In this document: positions 1 through 6,957 of the stretch, one piece after another
Numbering within the stretch: position 1 is the stretch's first letter
How the letters are laid out: every line of letters begins with the position of its first letter
Assembly (NCBI GenBank): GCA_946478755.1
Contig: CAMLDJ010000187.1
Coordinates: 1 to 10,316 of the forward strand
Source: an uncultured Pedobacter sp.
Lineage (GTDB): Bacteria; Bacteroidota; Bacteroidia; Sphingobacteriales; Sphingobacteriaceae
Direction of reading: 5' to 3'
DNA: 10,316 bases
Position numbers and translations under genes: made by a program
The notes under the pieces: model-generated
Seen by the model: only the letters and a program-made list of their open reading frames with translations
Databases searched by the model: none
What the model was told of the DNA's origin: nothing

Positions 1-1306
1 AGAAGTATTAACTGAAGTCAGTTATACAGACAATGACAATGTACTACGCAAGGTTAGGGCCGCATTTGGCAAAGACACCACTAAATTGGTAAACATTAAA
101 CCCGGAGCGCTGTCAACTACCATTGCATATACCACTGCCTATGTGCCAAATATGGCCATAGATACCTTTTACGCCAACAGTAAAACTGAAACTGTAATTA
201 CCGGGAGCTTAAAAGATCTGGCGAAAGCGAAGAATGTTTATTTTGGAAGCCTGATCAGTTATGGAGGCTGGCCGTATGGCGGCGTGATCAATGACGGCTC
301 AGGCGGAGCTTATACAGCTTTTGTTAACCAAGAATTTAATTTGGGTCAGGCCACCTGGGGGCCGTCGAGATGGAAAAGGGGAGGCCCTTCTAATTTTGAC
401 GCAGTAAATCCCGTAATCAACTGGAGCAGGGCGGCATACGACAAGGTAATGGCTATGCTGATTGTTGGCCCCAACAATTACATGCCCGACTGGTTCAATA
501 CCGGGACATTTACCCCTTCTGAGATGGATGGTATGTTGAAAGAACTTGTGTACGAAGTGATGGAGACCAACAACAACAAATCCAAAGTTGATGTATGGTG
601 TGTGGCCAATGAACTCTTTGATAACAACGGCGTATACAGGTCCATGAAATGGAATGATATGGGCTGGGAAGATGATGCATCAGGGCTGACAGGCACAGAT
701 AAAATCAATACGAGACATCCCGTGTTTGTAGGTAAGGCCTTCCAATATGCACGGGAAAAAACGAATGCGATATTAGAGCTTCGGGATTATGGAATAGAAA
801 ATGATGACGTAAACGACCGCTACAGTCATAAGTTCAAGGCCTTTTACCAGTTGATCAAGCACTTAAAAGCAAAAAATCGCCCGGTTGACGTGGTCGGTAT
901 TCAGGGGCATATGATGATCGGTAAGGGAATAGGGGTTGGCACCGCAGATGATATGAAGGCCGATGTGCCGCCGGTAAACTACGACGGGTTTAAGAAGGCA
1001 GTAAAAAAATATAAGGATGCTGGTCTTGATGTTTACTTAACAGAGCTGGACATTGTTTCACTCATTAAAAATTCTCAGCCGGAACCCTGGACAGCGGCCC
1101 TTGCAGAGCAGCAAAAGAAAGATTATTATAATGTAGTAAAGGTTGCTATCGAATCCGGCATTAATTACATCTCCCTCTGGGGTGCTAAAGACAATAATGA
1201 CCCGGGATGGAGGATGAATCAGAACCCTTTACTGTTGGACGTGAATTACAATAGAAAACCCGCTTATTATGGCGTTCGAAAAGCACTTTTTGATGCAAAA
1301 AGATAA
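1..1306 (+). CDS. Divergent GH10 endo-beta-1,4-xylanase-type enzyme (5' end cut off)
   Basis: The reading frame is open from the first bases of the window (frame starting at base 2), so the N-terminus lies to the left; the first in-frame TTG at 86 is not a credible start. The catalytic domain is a GH10 TIM barrel. The acid/base motif is WCVANELFDNNG, with its Glu at 611-613. The GIQGH motif follows near 898-912. The nucleophile motif is VYLTELDI, with Glu at 1043-1045, and the barrel closes with ISLWGAKDNNDPGW. Retaining endo-xylanases of this family cut the beta-1,4-xylan backbone. Two family blocks look altered: the usual E-N-x-x-K block reads roughly EFNLGQATW, and the usual LVWH block reads LIVGPNNYMPDW. 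The two Glu are 144 residues apart because of an insert after the acid/base. About 50-70 residues before the barrel look like the end of an extra, unidentified N-terminal domain. The next gene starts 57 bp downstream on the same strand, so they are probably cotranscribed. The GH10 fold is fairly sure; xylan as substrate is less sure. Confidence 0.85.
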   Translation, partial: EVLTEVSYTDNDNVLRKVRAAFGKDTTKLVNIKPGALSTTIAYTTAYVPNMAIDTFYANSKTETVITGSLKDLAKAKNVYFGSLISYGGWPYGGVINDGSGGAYTAFVNQEFNLGQATWGPSRWKRGGPSNFDAVNPVINWSRAAYDKVMAMLIVGPNNYMPDWFNTGTFTPSEMDGMLKELVYEVMETNNNKSKVDVWCVANELFDNNGVYRSMKWNDMGWEDDASGLTGTDKINTRHPVFVGKAFQYAREKTNAILELRDYGIENDDVNDRYSHKFKAFYQLIKHLKAKNRPVDVVGIQGHMMIGKGIGVGTADDMKADVPPVNYDGFKKAVKKYKDAGLDVYLTELDIVSLIKNSQPEPWTAALAEQQKKDYYNVVKVAIESGINYISLWGAKDNNDPGWRMNQNPLLLDVNYNRKPAYYGVRKALFDAKR

Positions 1307-1363
1307 GCTTTGAAAACAAAACTTATCACAGCTTCACAATAGAAACAAATATATACTGATAAA

Positions 1364-2848
1364 ATGATAAAGGTAAAATATAATCTTCTTGGCCTTATAG
1401 TGATCGCCAGCTTCGCTTTAGCCTGCGTAAAGAATAGTCCGCAGCCTACCATACCCGAAATGCCCGATTTGAACCCGGCAGGCCAGGCTGCTTCAGCAGC
1501 TATTACTGTAGACTGTTCTGTAGCGCAGGGCGATGTAATGCGCTTTGAGCAGTCTAACGTGCACTCCACCACCTCAAACTTGCCAGGCGAAAGTGCACGT
1601 ACCTGGTTACAGGCACTAAATCATAAAACGATCAGGACATGGCTCGCCCTGAGTACCATCAACAGCAAGGGTTATAACTACAAGTACAGCAGTGACGTTC
1701 CCGCAGAAACTTCCCTGGCTTACTATTCTACCTGCGCCGACTCTCTGTTGATTGCTCTAACCGCTTACAAATCCTCAGCTAGTGCGCCATTGCCTGGTGA
1801 TGGAAAGGGAGTGCTGTTTCAAAATTTTATCAAGCAGACACTTATTTACTACAAAACAAAATTTCCGAAGATCAAATATATCCAGGCAGGGAATGAGCCG
1901 GATTATGCCGGTGAAACGGCGGCCGACTATTACGAAGTCTATAAAGATTATTATAAGGCCATTAATGCTGCCAATGCCGAACTGGCGCTGGCAGGGAATA
2001 ACAGATTGATGTTGAGCAACGGCGCGTTTACCAGCACCACTAATTTTTCTGCCCTGGTCAATTATACCAACCAGTTTCTAGCCTTGTATGCAGCAGATAC
2101 AGATCCTGGAAAGCGCCTGGATTTCTTCAGCATGAACTGCTACACGGAACAAGCGAATCCTAAACTGTTTGAAACCGCCAAACCTCAGATCACCGCGGCA
2201 CTGGCAGCCAAAGGGATTGCAGCCAAACCTGTTTTTGTTACGGAGTACGGGCTTTCAGGTGGCGATTTCCTTCCTGCCGCATGGACACGTGCCCAGCTCA
2301 TGACCGCATGGGCACCTGCGCAATTGTCAAAGGCCTTTTACCTGTACGAGGGTGGGGTAGACCGGGTGTTTAACTGGGCAATTAGTCATGGAGAGATCCT
2401 GCACAAAAGTGAACTGTCTGATTTGAATCATGCTTATCCTAATCCTTATGGTTATGCCCTGATGTTTGGCAAGGAAGTATCAGACAGGGGAACACGCATC
2501 AAAGCGACTTCGTCAAAATTGAATGCACAGGGTTTGGGTATCAATGCACTGGCTGCCATGGGTAACAATAAGGGGATGGCGGTATTGGTATGGAATTTTA
2601 ACTATACCAATTTTACGCCCGATCAGGAAATTAAAGTACAGATCAATAAAATTCCCCAGGAAGCATTTCCTACAGGTAAAATAAATGCTAAGGTGTATTA
2701 TATCGACTCTAAAACAAATAACATTTATACTAATCCTACCCAGCAAAGCCTTACCGCCAGTTCAACGCAGGCTTATGATTATGCAGCATCTTTGTCGGTG
2801 CCACTAACATTGGAGGGGAGTTCTGTGGCGTTGATTGTTTTGAACTGA
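1364..2848 (+). CDS. Lipoprotein, GH39-like clan GH-A glycoside hydrolase
   Basis: This 494-residue protein starts at ATG 1364 with a lipoprotein signal: MIKVK, a hydrophobic stretch, then FALAC with the lipidated Cys at 21. It is therefore probably membrane-anchored, facing the periplasm or cell surface. The predicted (beta/alpha)8 domain has an acid/base candidate Glu178 in QAGNEPDYAG and a nucleophile candidate Glu294 in VFVTEYGLSGGD. The 116-residue spacing and the NEP / TEY pattern are as in GH39 (beta-xylosidase, alpha-L-iduronidase, PslG-type hydrolases). The segment after NEP, with alternating Tyr and Lys and ending KAINAAN, also resembles GH39. Residues from about 400 to the end look like the small C-terminal beta-sandwich (LVWNFNY, then VYYIDSKTNN) common in clan GH-A. 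No SD sequence is visible upstream, as is usual in Bacteroidota. GH30 or GH5-type membership is possible. The substrate cannot be read from the sequence; xylo-oligosaccharides or a uronic-acid-containing oligomer would fit the neighbours. Confidence 0.7.
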   Translation: MIKVKYNLLGLIVIASFALACVKNSPQPTIPEMPDLNPAGQAASAAITVDCSVAQGDVMRFEQSNVHSTTSNLPGESARTWLQALNHKTIRTWLALSTINSKGYNYKYSSDVPAETSLAYYSTCADSLLIALTAYKSSASAPLPGDGKGVLFQNFIKQTLIYYKTKFPKIKYIQAGNEPDYAGETAADYYEVYKDYYKAINAANAELALAGNNRLMLSNGAFTSTTNFSALVNYTNQFLALYAADTDPGKRLDFFSMNCYTEQANPKLFETAKPQITAALAAKGIAAKPVFVTEYGLSGGDFLPAAWTRAQLMTAWAPAQLSKAFYLYEGGVDRVFNWAISHGEILHKSELSDLNHAYPNPYGYALMFGKEVSDRGTRIKATSSKLNAQGLGINALAAMGNNKGMAVLVWNFNYTNFTPDQEIKVQINKIPQEAFPTGKINAKVYYIDSKTNNIYTNPTQQSLTASSTQAYDYAASLSVPLTLEGSSVALIVLN

Positions 2849-2881
2849 TAAAAATTGCCGTTCTCCTCAGCGTCGGCATTA

Positions 2882-2918
2882 CTTTCAGTTTTTCCTTAAG
2901 GGAAAAACTAAAAGAAAG
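2882..2918. terminator. Possible bidirectional terminator hairpin
   Basis: A perfect 9-bp stem, AGTTTTTCC (2887-2895) with GGAAAAACT (2901-2909), encloses a 5-nt loop. It can extend with CTTTC 2882-2886 pairing to GAAAG 2914-2918 across an A-rich bulge. It lies 38 bp after the GH39-like stop between two convergent genes, where a shared terminator is expected. No clear T-run follows the stem on either strand, so intrinsic termination is not certain. Confidence 0.45.
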
Positions 2919-2937
2919 CGAAGCCGCTTCAGAGAAG

Positions 2938-3080
2938 GTAATTTTTATTTTAAACAGGGCGCAGATAGCGGGATGGTTAGTAATTTTTATTTTAACAGGG
3001 TGCAGATAGCAGGATGGTTGTTTTAGGGCAGGGTGCAGATAGCAGGATGGTTATTTTAGGGCAGGGTGCAGATAGCGGGG
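2938..3080. repeat. Imperfect tandem repeat array, about four units
   Basis: The core CAGGGYGCAGATAGCRGG, continued by ATGGTT in the first three units, occurs at 2955, 2996, 3029 and 3062. The fourth copy breaks off after the core near 3080. Start-to-start distances are 41, 33 and 33 bp. The first two units are each preceded by GTAATTTTTATTTTAA plus CAGGG (from 2938 and 2980), while the later ones carry a short TTTTAGGG or ATTTTAGGG linker. The array thus mixes two 41-42-bp units with about two and a half 33-bp units. The units are not palindromic, which argues against REP elements, and the spacers are not unique, which argues against CRISPR. It lies wholly between genes. Confidence 0.85.
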
Positions 3081-3103
3081 TCTCATATTTGATAGTGTTG
3101 AAT

Positions 3104-5317
3104 TTAATAGGTGGCTTTTATTTTTGCAGCTTCCTCTATAAGATCACTCCATAAACGGGCACCGCCGATGTTGTGTCCAAAGGTCATTCTAGGCTTGATT
3201 GGGGTTTCTGTACCGTTATTGGTAATAAATTCCCTGATCTGAGTATAGGAACGATGGATGTTAAGTGGGGATACGGGTGTCCTGATCCAGGTTTGGATGT
3301 ACCATTTATCAAAGGGTGGCCGCTCGGCGCGTAAAATTTCTACTTCGAGTTTTTCCAGGGGCACTGCCGCTTCAGCAATCAGGTCCCAGGCTTTTGCATC
3401 ATCGGGTTCTTCTAATGCTTTTAACAGGAGTCTTGCAGCTTGTGTCGGCCGCTGGTCTATCCTCAGGCCAAGCTCAACATGCTCAAAGAAGAATTGTCGC
3501 TGTTCCCTGTTTAATTTTGATAGCAGCAGATCAATGTGCTTAAATGCAGCCTCATACTTTTCTTCCCTGTTTTTGAGTTCCTCAATCTTAGCCTGATCCA
3601 AAACCCTTGCCGGTTTCTTCGTAAATCTGCGATGTAGCTGATCCAGTACCTGCTCAAATTGTATGGCAGCAAAATAAGTTTTTTCAGAACTGTTGATCAG
3701 TGTATAATAGTCTTGATAGGCCTTTACTACCGCCGCCGAATTTTCAGCACCAAAATATTCCAGCGCCCACCAATGCAGATATTTCTCGGCGGCATCCTCG
3801 CGGTTTAACACTTGAGCTGCATTCCAGCAGATATCGGCGATCATCCTTGCGCCCATCACATGTTCCCGCATTTCCGATACATTCACCAGCATAAATTCTG
3901 TGGCTCCCGCTGCTACAATGTGTCTAAACTGTTCTGCGATACGTGAAGGTGTAACGACATGTGTGCCCTGCTTGGTTGGTGCGCCGCCGAAATAAGCCAG
4001 GTGATAATATACACCATGTTTCCATTTGTCTTTTCCATTGGGCAGGTCTCTCATTACACCGTCGTTGTTATCTGGCCAAACCAATATGACATCTTCAGGT
4101 ACGCTAAAATCTTCAGGATGTTTCCTGTACTTTTCCAGCATCTCGGTATACAGCGTAAAATGAAACACCGGGTTCTTGTCTGCAGGCGTTAATTCTTTTA
4201 CTGTTTTTACCTGGACGTCGATGGCCTCTCTGAATACTTTTGCCTGTTCTTTTTCCGAAGTGTCTTTTGGAAATTCATAGGCATGATCATCCGTACCCCG
4301 CAAACCGACAGGCCAGATGGCGTTTACACCTTTATTCTCTTCCACGCCGCCCCGCCAGTATTTGATCATATTCCCTTTGTTCTTAAACCAGTCCCAATCT
4401 GTGCCTACACCCCGTTTATCCGCAAGATGAAAGCGCTCTATCCCAAAAGGATTCGAGAGTAAAATATCGTAATGGTGGGAGGTGTAATATAGTCCCCAGT
4501 CGCTGGCACACTTTTGCACCTCATAACGCCTGTGCACGCGCACATAAGGTGCCACCATATTCATCCGTAAACGTAAAGCGGTTTCAAAAAAACGCTCATA
4601 CCAGGCCAATGGCACATCACCGATGCGTAGGGGGAAGCCATATTTGTCGAACGGCCTTGGTAAAACATCTTCATCATCATGGAAAAAGCCCCGGTATTTT
4701 ACGGTAGGGCTATCTGCAAAATGAATTGTTTTTTTTAGGGTCAGACTGGCATTTTTAATCGGCTGGTAGCCCGTCCACAAATAAAGCGGATCTATGCCGA
4801 GGCCTTCAGCTAAAGTGTAAGCTGCAAAGGCTGTGCCTCTGAAATCGGCACCTACAAGCCAAACGGTATCATCCAGTGTCAATATCTGGAAGGCCTCTTT
4901 TTTGCCTTTTAACTGATCGCGCCGGATCTCTTTTGGAGTCGCCTCATCTCCAAATGTGGCCAGTACAATGTTGGTCTGACCGGGCTTTTTGTTTTCTCCG
5001 ATGGCAGGGATGTGTCCGCTTATTTTAGCAATATCTGCCGCTAGAAATTTTGCAGCCTGTTGTACGGCACTGTGCTCATTACTGCTCAGTACAATCTGGC
5101 AGTTGGCTAACCCGATATCACCCGGCTCTGGGCTGCCATGCCTGACCCATGAACCCCTCAATGTTGCATCTGAATTTGCAGCATTATTGCCAGGCAGGCT
5201 TTTGTAAAAAGGATCTCTTGTAACCGGTGTTGCTGCAATGCCGGAGAGGCCGACAGACATCAGGCCAAAAGTTGCCGAACAGCTTCGGATAAAGGTTTTA
5301 CGGGTAATTCTGCTCAT
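3104..5317 (-). CDS. GH115 family xylan alpha-1,2-glucuronidase, secreted
   Basis: GH115 enzymes remove (4-O-methyl)glucuronic acid side chains from glucuronoxylan. I chose ATG at 5317 (737 residues) because it places the signal sequence at the N-terminus; a GTG at 5353 would add 12 residues overlapping the upstream gene. The leader has a Tat-like TRKTFIR motif, a hydrophobic stretch to about residue 28 and probable cleavage after GIAA. An alpha/beta domain follows (about 60-170), then the catalytic barrel. Family blocks include KYRGFFHDDEDV, a SHH motif, GLRGTDDHAY (Arg340, Asp344), LYTEMLEKYR (Tyr390, Glu392), VWPDNNDG (Asn418), GVYYHLAYFGG (His439) and FMLVNVSEMREH. From memory of the characterised Bacteroides ovatus enzyme, the Arg/Asp, Tyr/Glu, Asn and His correspond to pocket residues, so it should be active. 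It differs in reading HDDED where most members have INDE, and seems to lack the usual C-terminal beta-domain. It starts 4 bp after the beta-helix gene, implying one operon and probably coupled translation. Confidence 0.88.
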   Translation of the reverse strand: MSRITRKTFIRSCSATFGLMSVGLSGIAATPVTRDPFYKSLPGNNAANSDATLRGSWVRHGSPEPGDIGLANCQIVLSSNEHSAVQQAAKFLAADIAKISGHIPAIGENKKPGQTNIVLATFGDEATPKEIRRDQLKGKKEAFQILTLDDTVWLVGADFRGTAFAAYTLAEGLGIDPLYLWTGYQPIKNASLTLKKTIHFADSPTVKYRGFFHDDEDVLPRPFDKYGFPLRIGDVPLAWYERFFETALRLRMNMVAPYVRVHRRYEVQKCASDWGLYYTSHHYDILLSNPFGIERFHLADKRGVGTDWDWFKNKGNMIKYWRGGVEENKGVNAIWPVGLRGTDDHAYEFPKDTSEKEQAKVFREAIDVQVKTVKELTPADKNPVFHFTLYTEMLEKYRKHPEDFSVPEDVILVWPDNNDGVMRDLPNGKDKWKHGVYYHLAYFGGAPTKQGTHVVTPSRIAEQFRHIVAAGATEFMLVNVSEMREHVMGARMIADICWNAAQVLNREDAAEKYLHWWALEYFGAENSAAVVKAYQDYYTLINSSEKTYFAAIQFEQVLDQLHRRFTKKPARVLDQAKIEELKNREEKYEAAFKHIDLLLSKLNREQRQFFFEHVELGLRIDQRPTQAARLLLKALEEPDDAKAWDLIAEAAVPLEKLEVEILRAERPPFDKWYIQTWIRTPVSPLNIHRSYTQIREFITNNGTETPIKPRMTFGHNIGGARLWSDLIEEAAKIKATY

Positions 5318-5321
5318 ATGT

Positions 5322-6728
5322 TTAACGTGAATTAGATGGACATTCGAAAGCACCAGGGCATGGTTTTTTTAAGGATACAGGATACCCATCCAGGTCCCGG
5401 GTATAGCCTAATTTCATGCCTTTGCCTTTTGCAGGTGTGTTTTCGCTGAGGCGAAAGTTTCTGTTCAAGGGATCTGCAAATAATGGGTCTGCAATCAGGT
5501 CGCCTTTGCCTCCCGGGATGCCGATCGGATTGCTGTTGCCCGGTGAGTAATATAAATTGTTACTGTGCGGCTGCTCGCCAACAGCAACCCGTACATGTCC
5601 GGTCACTTTTTTTACCGGGCCAAATACGCCTAAGTCGGAGGCGATATAAAAAATGTTGTTTCGGACGTCCAGAAAGGTGAGCTCTGGATTAAATGTCCAG
5701 AAAATATAGCGGTCCACGTTTGGCTCACGGGTTCTTACCACTGTGTTGTTCCATACCTTCACTTTATACCCCCCGCCACCAATAAACTGATTGCGGTCGT
5801 CGCTTAGGTTATAGGCTACCGTAACACTATCTACATTTCGTGCCGCAATTTCCAGGAAGCCATGATTGTTAACTGAAGTGTTGTGATGGATATTGATGTT
5901 GCTGGCTTTAAAATTCTCGTCAACGCCATCCAGTTCTATTACTCCGCCATCAGAGCCGTAGGGGCCGCCGTAGGCACCATAATTTTCGACCTTATTATAG
6001 GAAATTTCGTTATTGCCCGAAACGACTATGATGACAATAGGCCCCCATGAATAGGCCATCATAGTTGCAGCATCATGCAGATAGTTCCTGGTGATCAGGT
6101 TATGAGTTCCTTTTACCTTAATGCCCACCGGTGTATGAAAGAACTCGCAGTTCTTTACTACGTTGTGGTGTGAGCCTAAAGCCAGGTAAACAGCACCAAG
6201 CTTTTGCACGTTCCTGGTTTTTTTATCGCTGCCGGGAGGATTAGTATTGTCATGGAAATAAAGACCATCTATCACAATGTAACTCCCTTCTATCCGGAAA
6301 ATGTTGCCGTTGAGTACGTCCCAGCTAGGATTACTGAAAGCAGGAGCCGGGCCGGCGCCGTATTTTTCAAAGATGGGCGCCAGTTCTGTTCTGGGCGTTG
6401 TTAAGATGAGCTCGGCGCCAACACTATAGTGTGAGAATACAATGGGTTTTTCCGGACTGCCTGAGCTGGTAAATATAAAACCACCGGTATAGGCAGATCC
6501 CCTGGCAAACAGAATGCTATCGCCAGGTGCAAACGTATTTTTGCCCAGGTTGGCCAGACTTTTCCAGGCTTGATCCTTGTTGTTGCCTATGTTATCGTCA
6601 TTGCCTGATTTACTGTTGATGTAATAGTTAGTCGCAGCGGCCTGGAAACTGATCAAAAGGAATGCGGTTGAAAATGACAGGCGGACAAATAATCTTGCCC
6701 GTTTTATTGGAGGAAGCTGCAGGTTCAT
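5322..6728 (-). CDS. Secreted right-handed parallel beta-helix protein, putative polysaccharide-active enzyme
   Basis: I chose ATG at 6728 (468 residues) because it gives a clean signal peptide: basic KRAR, a hydrophobic core and an AAA cleavage site before TNYYIN at residue 33. A TTG at 6770 would add 14 residues without purpose. The mature start (NYYINSKSGNDDN, then a W-S-L segment and PGDSILFARG) is the usual opening of Bacteroidota beta-helix proteins, and repeated strands rich in N-N-x-I/V follow (VVKNCEF, LITRNYLHDA, NEISYNKVENYG, NINIHHNTSVNN, VKVWNNTVV, LDVRNNIFYI). The C-terminus (LDGYPVSLKKPCPGAFEC) matches the DxDG...GAFEY ending of this group, here with two Cys that could form a disulfide. 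The fold is shared by pectate lyases, chondroitinase-B-type lyases, some glycoside hydrolases and epimerases, so activity is not assignable. Its pairing with GH115 suggests a role on the same uronic-acid-bearing glycan. Confidence 0.8.
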   Translation of the reverse strand: MNLQLPPIKRARLFVRLSFSTAFLLISFQAAATNYYINSKSGNDDNIGNNKDQAWKSLANLGKNTFAPGDSILFARGSAYTGGFIFTSSGSPEKPIVFSHYSVGAELILTTPRTELAPIFEKYGAGPAPAFSNPSWDVLNGNIFRIEGSYIVIDGLYFHDNTNPPGSDKKTRNVQKLGAVYLALGSHHNVVKNCEFFHTPVGIKVKGTHNLITRNYLHDAATMMAYSWGPIVIIVVSGNNEISYNKVENYGAYGGPYGSDGGVIELDGVDENFKASNINIHHNTSVNNHGFLEIAARNVDSVTVAYNLSDDRNQFIGGGGYKVKVWNNTVVRTREPNVDRYIFWTFNPELTFLDVRNNIFYIASDLGVFGPVKKVTGHVRVAVGEQPHSNNLYYSPGNSNPIGIPGGKGDLIADPLFADPLNRNFRLSENTPAKGKGMKLGYTRDLDGYPVSLKKPCPGAFECPSNSR

Positions 6729-6938
6729 ATCTGGTTTAGTATATAAACATAAAGTTAAATGGATGATCAATGGTAAAAGGGGTGATATCGTACAAATGTG
6801 CCTGACTATTGTAACAAGTCTGGCTGATACTTATAAAATAAATAATCTGTCAGGTATCTCTGAACCATTTATCAGGTATGCAGGCGGAATTAACTATCTA
6901 CCTTGCTATGGTAAAATAAAGACCAAATTTAAGCCAAC
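6729..6938. promoter_or_regulatory. Divergent promoter region for the beta-helix/GH115 operon and uxuA
   Basis: This 210-bp AT-rich gap lies between two divergent starts (ATG 6728 on -, ATG 6939 on +). It must hold the leftward operon promoter and probably that of uxuA. It contains a direct repeat TCAGGTAT at 6850-6857 and 6872-6879, exactly 22 bp apart, and an inverted pair CCTGAC 6801-6806 / GTCAGG 6849-6854. These are candidate binding sites for the locus regulator. I found no convincing TAnnTTTG box on the + strand for uxuA; TACCTTGC near 6900 is a poor match. A 77-codon open frame starting at ATG 6763 overlaps the uxuA start out of frame and looks fortuitous. Confidence 0.6.
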
Positions 6939-6957
6939 ATGCACAATTTATTGCAAA
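6924..6957 (-). promoter_or_regulatory. Candidate Bacteroidota-type promoter for the beta-helix/GH115 operon
   Basis: Read on the minus strand, TTTG (complement of 6954-6957) is followed after 22 bp by TAAATTTG (complement of 6924-6931). This fits the Bacteroidota sigma-ABfr pattern of a -33 TTG/TTTG and a -7 TAnnTTTG. The spacing is at the long end of the known range. Transcription would run left and give a leader of about 190 nt before the beta-helix ATG. The -33 element would fall inside the first codons of uxuA. Such short AT-rich motifs occur often by chance, so this is tentative. Confidence 0.3.

Larger units (their letters stand above)
2849..3103. other. Convergent intergenic gap with hairpin and tandem repeats
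   Basis: This 255-bp stretch separates the stop of the GH39-like gene (+) from the stop of the GH115 gene (-). I see no coding sequence in it. It holds a small inverted repeat (TGCCG 2856-2860 with CGGCA 2874-2878), a stronger hairpin at 2887-2909, and the repeat array at 2938-3080, each discussed or listed separately. Since both flanking genes end here, its likely job is transcription termination from both sides. Confidence 0.8.

Noticed and set aside
86..88. TTG as start of the GH10 gene
   Set aside because: The frame is open upstream to the window edge and reads like protein (TEVSYTDNDNVL), and no signal peptide follows the TTG.
1267..1572. 101-codon open frame on - across the GH10/GH39-like junction
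   Set aside because: It overlaps two well-supported genes on the other strand and has no recognisable domain.
2920..2930. GAAGC-C-GCTTC inverted repeat as a terminator
   Set aside because: The single-base centre cannot form a stable hairpin loop without losing most of the stem.
2938..3080. CRISPR array or REP element
   Set aside because: The repeats are spaced by near-identical linkers instead of unique spacers, and the units are not palindromic.
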